NCBI GenBank assembly: GCA_025738555.1
Contig: JAOVFP010000017.1
Span: 2,356,001 to 2,420,000 of the forward strand
Origin: Cyathus striatus
Taxonomy: Eukaryota; Basidiomycota; Agaricomycetes; Agaricales; Nidulariaceae
Length of the DNA stretch: 64,000 nt
Direction of reading: 5' to 3'
Shown here: positions 1 through 10,980 of the stretch, piece by piece
Numbering within the stretch: the first letter of the stretch is position 1
Layout: each line of letters opens with the position of its first letter
Made by a program: the position numbers and the translations under genes
The notes under the pieces: generated by a model
Databases searched by the model: none
What the model was told of the DNA's origin: nothing
What the model saw: only the letters and a program-made list of their open reading frames with translations

Positions 1-1170
1 CCAGATTCTCCTTGATTTTGTGTAGTGGTGGAAAATCGCAAGGTGGAAACTTTCCCTTCAAGGTTACTACTACTCCACGCAGTACCCTGAGCTATACGGT
101 AAATGATGAGGTAGCCTGCAATTTGCTAGAAGGTGAATCACTCAGTATTACAATTACATCACGAATTAGATGGCTCCTTCCTCACCTGTGTTGAAGACGC
201 TACAACCAAAAAGATCTGGTTGATCGGATTGTTAACGGCATAAGAGATGACGAAGATTAGAGCAAAAATCGAATATAAAGCAGCGGATTCGATGAAGATC
301 GTAGCCAGCGATACATATCTCTTTGCGTGTTCCTCTGGAAGAGTCCCAAGGATTCGACGGCGATACATGTACAACCGGAGAGAAATCAGGATGGCGAGGA
401 TAATGTTGACGCTGAGGGAGATGGCATAGTATGTCGTCCCAAACGTCTTCGGTAGCTTGCTATATAGTGATAGCCCTGGCTGGCTCGATTGCAAAGTCCA
501 AAGAATTCCCATCACTATTCGTATCATTTACAAGGATCAGCATCAAAGTATGTATTGAAGGCAGGGAGCAGCTACAAACCAACGGAGCCCAGTAGCAGAA
601 GAACTGGGAGCGCGAGCACAATACAAGCAATCAGTTTCCCAGCCTCTTTCCATATGACCCAACAACGCCAAAGCTAGGAAAGGGGGGCTCATCCTCAGTA
701 CCCGGAACAAAGGGTTACATCATAAGACTATTTCCACTTACAATTAAAAGATCCGCAAGGAACGTCGGGAGGAATAGAGTCGAATAGAACATCACGTTGA
801 TCGGGAGAGTTTGATGGGATAGGAAGTATGCCCACGGGCCGCCAGGATAGTTTCTGTTATCGATATAGATCTCTTGAATAACCCTTGCTTGAGCTGCTGC
901 TAACATCGTTTGGATGCCCATGAGGAGGGTCATGTACACTATCAGAATAATAGATTTTTTTCTTAATTTTCGTTGTTTCCAGAGGAATATAGCACATGAA
1001 AGATATAAAACGCATTGAATCCCTGTAGTAACGTCAAATCACTTTATGGGCAATATGATAAACTAGATAGTCATACCATAACCAACGCCACCGATAAAAT
1101 CACCAGCTACAAATGCTCGTTCGAGAAAGATCCAGTGAGGAGAGGAAACTGGTCCATAATATGGGGCCAT
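1..1170 (-). CDS. Multi-pass (about 7 TM) membrane protein, Agaricomycete family of unknown function; C-terminus cut by window edge
   Basis: I can build five exons: 1170-1077, 1022-742, 673-580, 514-186 and 125-<1, with introns of 54, 68, 65 and 60 nt, all GT-AG and in frame (about 307 codons so far). The start is the ATG at 1170 (MAPYYGPV). The protein alternates hydrophobic helices with short loops. The clearest landmark is LWRCWVIW at the exon 2/3 junction, right after a helix ending ADLLI; this matches a large set of unnamed seven-helix proteins that I recall from mushroom genomes. The tail after IIYRIAQGTAWS is polar and Ser/Thr-rich, as expected for a cytosolic C-terminus. No ligand or role can be inferred. 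Gene structure is well supported; family function is unknown. It is not a STE3 or CFEM receptor by any motif I can see. Confidence 0.8.
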
Positions 1171-4100
1171 GATAATGAAATCAACAAAGGGGCTACTTTA
1201 TAGTCCGTAGACAATCTTTGTGTTTAGAGTCGCTTCTAATTGGAAGAATGAACTCGCCTTCTTATACGAACGAAGTGTTGGAGTTAAAAACGATGCGTAG
1301 CGGTTATATCGAGAATGGAACCAACAATCTATAAGCTTCCGTTTCATTCCCCCATACCAGTTTCCCAAGTTCGTAAGCTGGTGCCACTGCCACTGTGGCA
1401 GATAACAAGACGAGAAGGATCTCGGAACTATCCGTCATTCTAGCCTGCCAACTTTAGAGTAAGTATCTGCCAGGTTTCCACGCGTTGACTTTTGAACAGC
1501 TTGGAGAGGTTTTCTCACAGGGTGTCCAACGGATCGCATTTAATTTTGGTAAATTACGGCCGCGTCGCGACGTCTTTTCCGGTGCTGGCTACCTTAAAAA
1601 GGATCCCTGAACATCTCACGTATGTCTAAATTCTTGAGCCCAGTTATATTCAACGTTCAGCATAATATTTAATATGCAGAAGAACTTCTTTGAAGAAGCG
1701 TGGGGACGAGTACAAGCAGAATTTGGCTGCTATTGGAATGCAGCCACATGAAATGATCGGATTGTGTATGTCCGTGATATTGACCATGATCATGCGAAGT
1801 TATGGATGAAGGCAGATGTTAACAGATTTTTCCAGTTGTCTAGTAGTGAGGAAACCAGATGACGTTGGAGAAGACACAGCAAACTGAAAGCAGGAAACGT
1901 TAGCGGCCTGAACTTTCGGCAAGCACATGTCCAGCACTAAACAAATAAATGAGCTTGAGAGCCCTGCAAAAGGTTGGCTGATCGGCGAACGCAGAACATT
2001 ATCAGTTATAGACTATTGGCTGATCTGATACAAGTTATAATTATACAACGCTGGACATAAACAGCAGAATAGAAGAGTTTAAAAATAAGACCGTGGAAAG
2101 CAACTCTGACCTCTCCGCCAGACTTTGGTATTACGTGAAATATTTTTCTAACACTTTTGCAGAAAGTATTCGTTGAGCTACCTGAAGAGTGAGTTGAAGA
2201 TCGTTCAATTTTTAAGCTTTAGGCGCCATAAACACAGTCACGATTGAGGGGACACTGAAACTGGAATGTTGGAGTTTGCATGTAGAGGCTGTCGAAACGC
2301 AATTACAACTCCGCGAGTCTGCAGATACATCACATCACAATGATGGACATGCAGATGGTTGTCGATTTTACTCCCTCTGATCAGTATTCGCGGAGATACC
2401 CTAGAGATACGCGGCGAACAACGAACAACGGTACAACACCAAATGATTTTCCGAGGTGGAAGTGGTGTGGAAAAGCATGTGATTCACCCCGCTGATGCAT
2501 AGAAGGTACACCATACGGTCGCATAGAAAAGTGAAGGTGTAAACATTACGAGCTATTAGGCCACGAGTAAAAATAGACATAGGAATCGCCAGTCCCTGCC
2601 TCCAAGCCTAAGGCACAATTGTCCATTTTCTGAAATTATTAATATTTGTAGTTCTCAAAAATGGCCGCTAACTCTGAGATTCGTGACGGCCCGTGGACCG
2701 TGCGCTGCGGACCTCCTCGAACGTTGGGAAATGCAACAATCTAACTGCTAAAGGTCAGAACATGAGAACAAATACCACCACTTTGAATAATACGTTTAAT
2801 TAGTTTATATTCAACCAGTACAGCATTGTGTTCGCCGTGATCCAGTCAAGGAAGGCCTTCAGTGTAGTCTTGAGAACGGTTTCAAAAACATCTTATTGCG
2901 CCATCCAAGAATAAATTCACACCACAGATTATAAGCGGCGGATTTTAGTGCCAATAAGTGTGCTTGTACATGGATACTAGAGTTGCCGGTTCACAGCTCG
3001 ACGCCTGGATAAGATGCCATGTAGACAACTAACGCAATCTATCACGCCATGGATTCAGAGCTCACAATGGGCACAACTTTTTTTTAAATATCTCAACCCT
3101 GACGCCAATATGACTACTATAGAACGACTTACTTTTCCATGTCATCCGAGTTCCGGCAATCATGGCGTGGTCTGCGTAGTGTATTGTGATAAGGAAACCT
3201 AGGGAAGCACAATGCTAGATAAGTAATGAAGGATAGCAGTGAAGCTCAGCATCCAATAAGTATAAGTGGTGGTGGTTGAAGTTAAAGTCAGGTGAAGAAG
3301 ATTGTCTTAAGTGCGGACTCCTGCGATAGGGACAACTGTCGAAGAGAACGGAACAAGTAGCCAAAGAGTAGATACAGTATGTGGAAATTCTGAGTTAGCA
3401 AAGGCATTCTGCTCTCAAATTCTGTAAGTCGATGCGAATCGATAATGCGATAATACTAGTAAAGGGGTGCAGGCACTCGCGGGGCATTCTTGGAGTAGAC
3501 GGAGCCAACTCGAAGTTCATACCACCGGGGAGCGCCTATGCCCTACGTAAGACACATAGTTAATCAGTTACCACATTAAGCATATGCGTTACTAACCTCA
3601 CTTTATCAGATTGAGCTTGGAGCAGTTGGAGAAAGGCTATCACCAGTAACGATTCCGTGAACTATTATGAACACAGGTTCTTCGATAGCCAACAGCATAA
3701 GGAAACAAGCACTGGTACATACCCCTGTAAAGCACCCCCTCGCGAAGTACTCGACCGTCGAAGGCAATCCAACTTGACATGTTACATTCCACTGGGAAAC
3801 ATATCTTAGGTTGTTTTTATTTTTGATCCGCGAGCACTTTTGGCAAAATCTGATCAATCCCATAAAGTTAGCGGGGATCACAAGTATGTACATAGCCCAA
3901 GCGCGTGATGGTCCGCCATGCATAAAGTAATTTAGGAACGTGCGTGCGCCGGCGACGCCGCGAAGGCGTTATTTTATTTTTCATCGTACCAGCGTACAGC
4001 GTTAACAGGAGTCACATGGTAACTGCTATTCGATAGCTACCCATTAGTCTTCCAATCTTTAGCCTATCACGCTGACTTAGCTTAAACCCCAATAATCCAG

Positions 4101-5162
4101 TCAAGAGCTCTGAAATAGTTTGAACTTTGGAGCTGTGTAGCGTGGAAGGCAATACGAGCACGATCTGCTCAGATATACACCGCAGCGTAAAATGAAAGAG
4201 TGAGAAGTCAGTGTGGAAACATCAAAATCCTAGAGGTATTGTTCCGAGAACAAGTAACAGGAAACTGCAAAGAGTTCAATCAGATGTCGCAAAGACGAAC
4301 TTGTGGCCCGTAAGTACACATTAGCGAAACAGCAATTATACAACGAGGTGACTCGAGGCGGATATCATAAGAAACCCGAGATCGAAAGTTAATCAGACTC
4401 CTGTTTGTTGTGGGAGAGGCGCTGATTGAGAGGCACTGATTGTTACAATTGCAGTCAGTCTATAGCCTAGTCAGGAGTTCAGAAGTAGTCAATGGATAAG
4501 CGGTACAGGTTGTCTGTCGGTACGCTGGTAGTCCACGGCCAATACAGTGTATACGAAGATTGCAAGTATTATGATTGAAGGCGGTAGCTGTGGTCGAAAC
4601 GAAAGAGAAACGATATTTATTATGATTAGCTATGAGTTAATCGTATCATTCTCACCTAAGTACAACGCTCCCCGCATTTCTCGCCCGGCGGTTGTCGTCC
4701 ACCGTAACTCTTGCTGCCCATCACCCTTATTCGTCGTAATCACCCGCTCACGCCCTTCGACCATTTGATTGACATCTGCCGCTCATTTGTTTTCGTTCTC
4801 CGTAATTTTTCGTTGTCGCTCGCTGTTTGTCACCGAGGGGACAGGCCATAGCCGCAGTGGTTAAAGGGGAGGAAGCGGTTCCGTAGATGTGACAGCATCT
4901 GTCTCATCTCAGTAGCCTATGCAAGGGAAATGAGGCACTTCACGCAGTGCACGGCAGTTGTATACATGTAGACTTGTAGCTGAACATATGTCTTGGCTAG
5001 GCGGGCTCTTTTTTTGGTCTCTCTGCGCTCCTAACCCTAACCTTAGCGTACAGTGTACACTTTCTGATTGGCTTTTCGTGTAATTACATAACCCTAATAA
5101 ACATACTTAGAAATCATTTGCTTGCTGTGAGTTGGACCACCTCTACAACTGCGCTGATATGT
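1171..5162. other. Region with no recognisable gene
   Basis: Only short ORFs with random-looking translations are present on both strands. One minus ORF (3606-3923, 105 aa) has mixed hydrophobic stretches but no family features, and I cannot extend it by plausible splicing. Base composition is balanced and CpG is not depleted, unlike the transposon block on the right. Two short runs resembling the CCCTAA telomere repeat occur near 5030 and 5090 but are far too short to mean anything. I see no RNA gene here. Confidence 0.5.
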
Positions 5163-5766
5163 CTAACCTTTGATATCGCTCAACTCCATTCTCAACTCGT
5201 AAACATGTTTCCTCAGTACATCCATAACTGATGTCGATGAGTACTCAACGCAAGACTGACTTTCGCACTGTATACTCGAATCAGAGGCTTGTACACTTGG
5301 GAGCTTTACGATGCGAGCCTCGAGTTTATGTTCTGGCTTTCGGGCAGATGGGTTTGTAACCTGAAGAAGGAGATCATCTGCTGTCTTTTCATCTGCTTCT
5401 GAGTGTGTAGCCAATGAGAATATGGTACACCAAGGTAAGTCCATAATGATTGACCTCGAACAAGTGTACGGTATAACTGATCAACGAACGTCTATAGGGG
5501 CAAAGGAACAAATCTTCTATATTATGTACCTTCTGCCATAGTACATATATATCAAGACGTTGGCCATGGAATATACATCGTTCTTGGGGCAAAGACGTCT
5601 TCTCACAGTCGCAAGAACTATCAAGGAGCATCCGATAGATACTACGCAAGATTTTGGATCCTGGGGTGAACATGGTTCTAGGCAATGGGCTATCGAGGGA
5701 GTGGGGAAGACGTAGGAAAAGGTGAATAGTGATTAGAGTCACTTTCTCGCGAGTCATACATGCCAA
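5163..5766 (-). CDS. Possible hypothetical gene or 3' gene fragment
   Basis: Two overlapping minus-strand ORFs (125 aa ending at 5389 and 93 aa ending at 5163) may be exons of one gene. The 3' part is hydrophilic and acidic, ends in a heptad-like stretch (VLRKHVYELRMELSDIKG) that could form a short coiled coil, and reads more like real protein than its surroundings. A candidate intron is GT near 5433 to CACTCAG near 5400. I do not recognise the family and no full-length gene could be assembled. It may equally be a pseudogene remnant or chance ORFs. Confidence 0.22.
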
Positions 5767-5879
5767 CTATGTTCTCGTTCATACAGTAAGCAAGCAAGTG
5801 ACGGTCGAGAGTGAGCTCTGAGCGCTGAGCTTTTATGCCTGTAACTGCAAGCAACATCCCTGGCTTGCCGATGGTATAT

Positions 5880-8110
5880 CCTTGTTGACTGGTCCATTTT
5901 CACCGATGCAGCTAACCTACCGTTTGCTATGCTACGACAGTCTCGCCATTCGTATCACTCGCTTGTCGTGGACCTGCAGACTACAGTTCTCGTGGGCGGC
6001 CGACCACCCTCATTCGTTCGTTACTCCGGCTGTCGACGCGTTCCTCCCATCCTGGATTCTGTTCTTGCCAGCTGCCTACCACCATCACCACCCATCATCA
6101 TCACCAACACGATTTGCTTTATCCTACTATGAACACTTGCCTTCTCTCCCGCGTGACGTTGACCACCTCCTTTGGTATGGAAATTCTCATTGCTGTCTAT
6201 TAGTGCGGCTCACTGACTATTACGTGTCGCTTCAGACTCCTATGCTCTATGTTACCTTGCTGCCGCCTATAAGCACCCATCAATCTTCCACCGGTTTCTT
6301 GATCTTGCCACTCTGTGGCTGCGTTTGGCTTATGTTACGCATTACTGCAGATTGTGTTACACCGCTTCCTCAACTTCTAACCTGCTCTATCCACTAACCG
6401 CATTCACTCTCGGCGGCCGACCGCTATTATTTGGCTACTCCCGCTGTCGATACGTTCCTCATTTTCTACTTACCTGACGTCGTCGTCTTCGTGGTACAAC
6501 TCCTATACTTCATCTCTTCTCTCTTCTGTCTTCCACTTGGATCCTGCTCTTATCACCTGGCGGCTGCCCGCCTACCACGAAGATCCCTCAATCTTGCCGT
6601 CAACCCTTACGTTCTCGTCATTCAGCGCACAGGGGTTGCTCGCCTCTGTCTGTGAGTATATTTCATTGATCCCCGCTAGCGCGGCTCACAGACTCTACTA
6701 TGTGTTCCTGCAGAGGGCCTTCATCTCCTCTCGCCGTCACGCGCTGTCTACTTGCATTGCACTCCTGCCGCTCTGTGGTTAGCCACGACAACTGCTCGGT
6801 GCTCTTGTTAACATTGCCCTAGTTCCCTGGGCGCTCGATGGCACTGCCTCGCCTCCGCTTATGATATGTTCTCATTGACTGTCCTTCTCCATCAGTGGTT
6901 ACAGATGTTAGGCATTACTGCAGACTATGCTCCATCGTCCCGCACCCCCTCCGACCTCCCTCAACGGGTGGCATGCTCTAACCACCTGGTGGCTGAACGT
7001 CATCCAGATTTCTTTACGCTTGCTGTCTCTCTTGAGCACTCGGCAGTGTTGGTACACTTCCGCATGTGGTAAGTTCTCGTCGACTATGTACCTTCCCCGC
7101 TGTGCCACTAATCGATGTTATCGTTCACTATAGGTTCCCCTCTGTCCTCTCTTCCTAACCTCGACCTGTGTACTACTCTCAGTATTGACGGCTAACTGCG
7201 ACTGGTTAGCTTTATCTTACATGCTAGAGGCACAGAGCTAACCATGTTCTCATTTGTATAGTAGGTGGGGAGGGAGAAAAATGTGAATGATCTACTTCCC
7301 AAGCTTTTAGGCGCGACTTACATATTCCCAACGTTGGGTATCTTTTTTTTCTGTTTTGTATTAGCGTTGGTTCACCTTCGCATATTAAGTGCTGCAAACT
7401 CGCTTTCTTATCACTCCTCCGTCATGGCTCTGCGATGGTTATTCTGGGTGGACGACCATCATCATTTCGTTACTCCTGGTGTCCATGGGTTTAAATTTTT
7501 CTTATCCCCTATGCTCGACGACGTCGAGTTTCCTCCTTTTGTGGTTCGACTCCTATGCCGTCCTCGACTTGCTTGGATATCGTCTTTGCCACCTGGCAAC
7601 TGCCCACCACCGCTGCCATCACCACGATTTCATCAATCCTGCTGTCAATGCATGCTGGATGATGTTGGTGCGGCTCACCAACGTCACTGCAGGCCCCTAT
7701 GCTCTATGTTATCTCGCGGTCACTCGTAACCACCCGTCCGTTCTCCATCTGCACCATGTTCTTTCGTCCCTAACATGTGACGTGCTCTTGACACTTGGTG
7801 ACTGACCAACATCTCTTTACACCCACTGTTGATATTTCCTTTCTTCTGAATACTCGATGACATTGATTCGCCTCCGGATGATGAAGTTCTCGTTGGCTGT
7901 CTTCATTGTGTGACTAACCGATGTTATCTGCTAGTACAGGCTCCTGTTCTCCATCATCTGTTTACGTTCTTGACTTGCCCCCTACTCTTGACACTAGCGA
8001 CTGACTGCAACTGACCACGACTTTCCTCCTTTTTTCCGTATAGCTAAGTCATGTTCGACGTCGGAGTCCGAACACGACACCCTTCATGATCACCTACCGG
8101 TGCTGTATGG
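5880..8110. repeat. Degenerate long repeats, pyrimidine-rich on plus strand
   Basis: The plus strand is strongly C/T-rich, which produces overlapping spurious ORFs. Several blocks recur in diverged form: a block starting GCGGCCGACC at about 5996 and 6413 with a relative (GTGGACGACC) at about 7448, followed by a (C)TGTCGA(C/T)(A/G)CGTTCCTC segment in the first two; GTGCGGCTCAC blocks at about 6205 and 7670 with a GCGCGGCTCAC relative at 6678; GCATTACTGCAGA at about 6341 and 6911; and AAGTTCTCGT blocks at about 7072 and 7883. Spacing is irregular (about 0.4 to 1.5 kb). This looks like an old, eroded repeat array rather than a gene. No termini or target duplications could be set. Confidence 0.55.
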
Positions 8111-8241
8111 TGTATCCCATGTGTAGCCCTATTCTTTGTTCATCGGGGGTCTCTTACTTTTTTCCCTTGCCCATTAGGTACTTCCATTGCACCTCCTTGT
8201 ATACCCCACTGAAGATTGTCGTAAGTAGTCATTAGTATGCC

Positions 8242-8985
8242 TAGTGTACGGGGCAAAACCTCCCGGAGAGTGTCGCCGTGCCTGGCGACGGCAAAATCTG
8301 GCGTGGGAAAAAGGCGAAACCTGGCGAGGCTGGCGAATGAATATTAATAAATTGTAATTGATTTAAGCAGAAATACTACTTATGATATGTATATTTTATT
8401 GATAAAAGCAAAGTACTGTCATTTACGAATTGAAGAGAGCAGTCCACTGCTTATGGTATCAATGAGAATTCTTTATAAATATTCAGTAAACATTTTCCAA
8501 TGGTATAACTGCACTAAAATGTAGCTAAAATCATCGCCATTCTCAATTGTGAAGAAATTCGGCAACCAATTCTTGTATTTAGTGCTGGTTGACCCTTCTC
8601 CACACCGCCTCCGGTACCTTGAGAAATGCTGACTATTTTCTAGGTGTAAGGAGCATTTGCTGTCGCAATGAACAAGTTCTTCTGAGCAGTATTTAGTATT
8701 TATATAAAAATGTGCATTGTTTTGTACTAAGATTTGACTAGACTTATCCCTTGGAATTCTATATAGATATGTCCATTAACCTTCCACCCTTATTTATTAA
8801 CATTTCAGTATTGCAGACAAAGATGAGAGAGATTTTCGATGACAAAAGGTTAGTTCTTTAAGATTACATAATTCTGGTATCGCCGGGTATTGCCACACTC
8901 TTTCTCTCTCGTAGTTTTGCCACCCGGCGATCGCCAGTGGCGAAACCTGGCGAGGCGAAACGGCGAGGTTTTGCCCACAACATTA
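8242..8985. mobile_element. hAT-like non-autonomous element (MITE), 744 bp
   Basis: The element starts TAGTGTACGGGGCAAAACCT and its right end, read in reverse, starts TAATGTTGTGGGCAAAACCT. Both begin with the hAT-type TARNG terminus and share GGGCAAAACCTC. Exact 8-bp copies of AGTATGCC flank it at 8234-8241 and 8986-8993, the target duplication size of hAT elements. A subterminal motif GGCGAAACCTGGCGAGGC occurs in direct orientation near both ends (about 8313 and 8939), a layout often seen for transposase binding sites. The interior is AT-rich and has no ORF, so it would need a transposase in trans. It lies about 250 bp upstream of the F-box-like gene at 9235. Confidence 0.88.
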
Positions 8986-9234
8986 AGTATGCCTCTTATA
9001 CCAGGCACTTAAACCTTGAGTTATGCACAACGTGAGACTCGGTGAGAGCGGGGATGGATGATTGAGGCTGTGCAGTGTGCAACCATGCCAAACACGCTGC
9101 TAAGCCTATGAGACTCTTTAGTCGCTTACAAATTGCTTCATTGTTGCTTCACATCAACAACCTCTAATCATCTGTATACCATCGCCAATCCATTACCTAT
9201 ACTTTCTACTATCAAGATCAAGCCAGGGACTGAC

Positions 9235-10824
9235 ATGCCACATACTTCGATCTCTAAGCTTACACCAGACGTTTTGATTGAAATCTTCAAGTACCTTCTG
9301 CCATCCAGCGTCGAGCAAAATCTGCATCGGCCCTCAAAATACCACTACGCTGATATAATGGCAGCTTCGCATGTCTCCCAATATTTTCGGGATGTTATGC
9401 TAACATGCTCTACACTTTGGAGCTCCATAGTCGATACAGGAATCGATGTGAAGGCCAATAAAGCCCATGTAACTGCTATGCTAGAACGCTCAAAGTCAGC
9501 CCTACTTGATGTTCATGTCACGCATGCAGAATTCCTCCATCGCCTCGAATCTGAAGTTTATCGTATCCGGTCGTTCTTCCTATATATCAACGATTACTCT
9601 CATTTACCTGTCGATGCGAATATTGGGATGCATCAGGAGTGGTTACATGTTTATCAGAAGATTACCTGCAATCCAGCACCACAACTGAAAGTTGCCCATA
9701 TACTAGCAGGATACCCCCATTCGCTGTATGCGCAGCCCCTCCCTTTCTTTAATGGCAATCTTCCAAAGTTGCACTCGTTAACACTGGGGATACACAGCAT
9801 GAATTTCAAGAATATTAATCTGAAGTCACTTCAGTACCTGAGAATTACTGATGCACAAATGGACTCTGCTAAGGAATGGCTCACGATTATATCAAAAACA
9901 CTCAACCTCAGATCGCTTAGCATATTTTGCAATAAGCCTCTCGAAAATTATGACATATTTGGTGAAATCTTCCTGATGGTGCCTGTTTCTCTCCCCCACC
10001 TTCAGCTACTGGATATCAGAGGTCCAATCACATTCTGCTCCGACTTCATTTCTCGATTGCATACACCACCAACTACTGAGGTACACTTGGAGTGCAACGG
10101 TGCATTTCACTCTGCAAAAGCATTTTTTGAGCCAATTACACATTTTATCTCGAAAAGATTAATGGAAACCCCTGTAGTATATGAAGCCGCGCATTTTAAA
10201 TGTGGCAGATACTGGACAGAATTAAAATGGGAGAATTATGAAGCAACTGGAGACCTAAGTCCCATCACAATCCCCCCGATTTCTTTGACTTTTAATACTA
10301 TTGGAAGCGGTCGAGACGATGGCGTGGACATAGACAGCATTATTAACATCTTCGATGTGGTCAATGCAAATTCACGCATCCACACCCTTTCTCTTGGACT
10401 TTACTCTTCTCAATTTGGATCAATCTACTGGCATAACACCGTTAGAGGGCAAATTTATGAATCGTTAAGTAAACTTCGAGAAGTAACGACATTGTACGGA
10501 GAACTCAAGTTTCTGTTGCTTTTCCTTCAGTACCAGCCAGAGCCGGAGTATCTCACTGCTTTACCTTCTTTACATACCCTCGTTGTCAAGTTCAAGGCGG
10601 AGCCGAAAAAGCGCTTGGGTACAAATGTTCTTCAACCTATTTGCAGCTTTATTCATAGGAGGGCTAAAACCAAACACCCTATTCGAAGACTCGTCTTGGA
10701 TCGCTCGGATTTTGTGCACTTCTCGGATGAAGGGATCCAGTTGTTCAGAGAAAAGATTAGAAATGCGGTGGTTGTGGAATATACACGTTCTTTTCCGTGG
10801 TATACTTACAAAGTAGGTACATAG
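9235..10824 (+). CDS. F-box-like domain protein, intronless
   Basis: The ORF gives 529 aa from the ATG at 9235; an upstream in-frame ATG at 9133 would add 34 residues, but the lower one is preferred because the F-box core (SKLTPDVLIEIFKYLLP) begins right after it. The N-terminus continues with SHVSQYFRDVMLTCSTLWSSI, the usual C-terminal half of mushroom F-box-like domains. The rest is a leucine-spaced region (LPKLHSLTLGI, LPHLQLLDIRG, LPSLHTLVVKF) consistent with degenerate leucine-rich repeats. By family knowledge such proteins recruit substrates to SCF ubiquitin ligases, but substrates are unknown and the families expand rapidly. The hAT MITE lies in its upstream region. Confidence 0.85.
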   Translation: MPHTSISKLTPDVLIEIFKYLLPSSVEQNLHRPSKYHYADIMAASHVSQYFRDVMLTCSTLWSSIVDTGIDVKANKAHVTAMLERSKSALLDVHVTHAEFLHRLESEVYRIRSFFLYINDYSHLPVDANIGMHQEWLHVYQKITCNPAPQLKVAHILAGYPHSLYAQPLPFFNGNLPKLHSLTLGIHSMNFKNINLKSLQYLRITDAQMDSAKEWLTIISKTLNLRSLSIFCNKPLENYDIFGEIFLMVPVSLPHLQLLDIRGPITFCSDFISRLHTPPTTEVHLECNGAFHSAKAFFEPITHFISKRLMETPVVYEAAHFKCGRYWTELKWENYEATGDLSPITIPPISLTFNTIGSGRDDGVDIDSIINIFDVVNANSRIHTLSLGLYSSQFGSIYWHNTVRGQIYESLSKLREVTTLYGELKFLLLFLQYQPEPEYLTALPSLHTLVVKFKAEPKKRLGTNVLQPICSFIHRRAKTKHPIRRLVLDRSDFVHFSDEGIQLFREKIRNAVVVEYTRSFPWYTYKVGT

Positions 10825-10980
10825 GACACGAATGATTATGTATCGGATTTTTTGTAATACAACAGCTATATGTTACTAGTAAATTCCGAGTGCTTCCAAA
10901 CCAGCCTCACTCTAGGCAAATATTCAAATAGCCGTTCAAGAAGAAGCAAAAACTGAACATTCAACACCTACAGTGACTAC

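Noticed and set aside
5025..5100. CCCTAA-like motifs resembling fungal telomere repeat
   Set aside because: Only about two adjacent units plus one isolated copy; chance or a trivial interstitial trace.
5882..7805. Long plus-strand ORFs (up to 171 aa) in the pyrimidine-rich region
   Set aside because: They overlap in several frames, lack domain features and arise from C/T bias and degenerate repeats.
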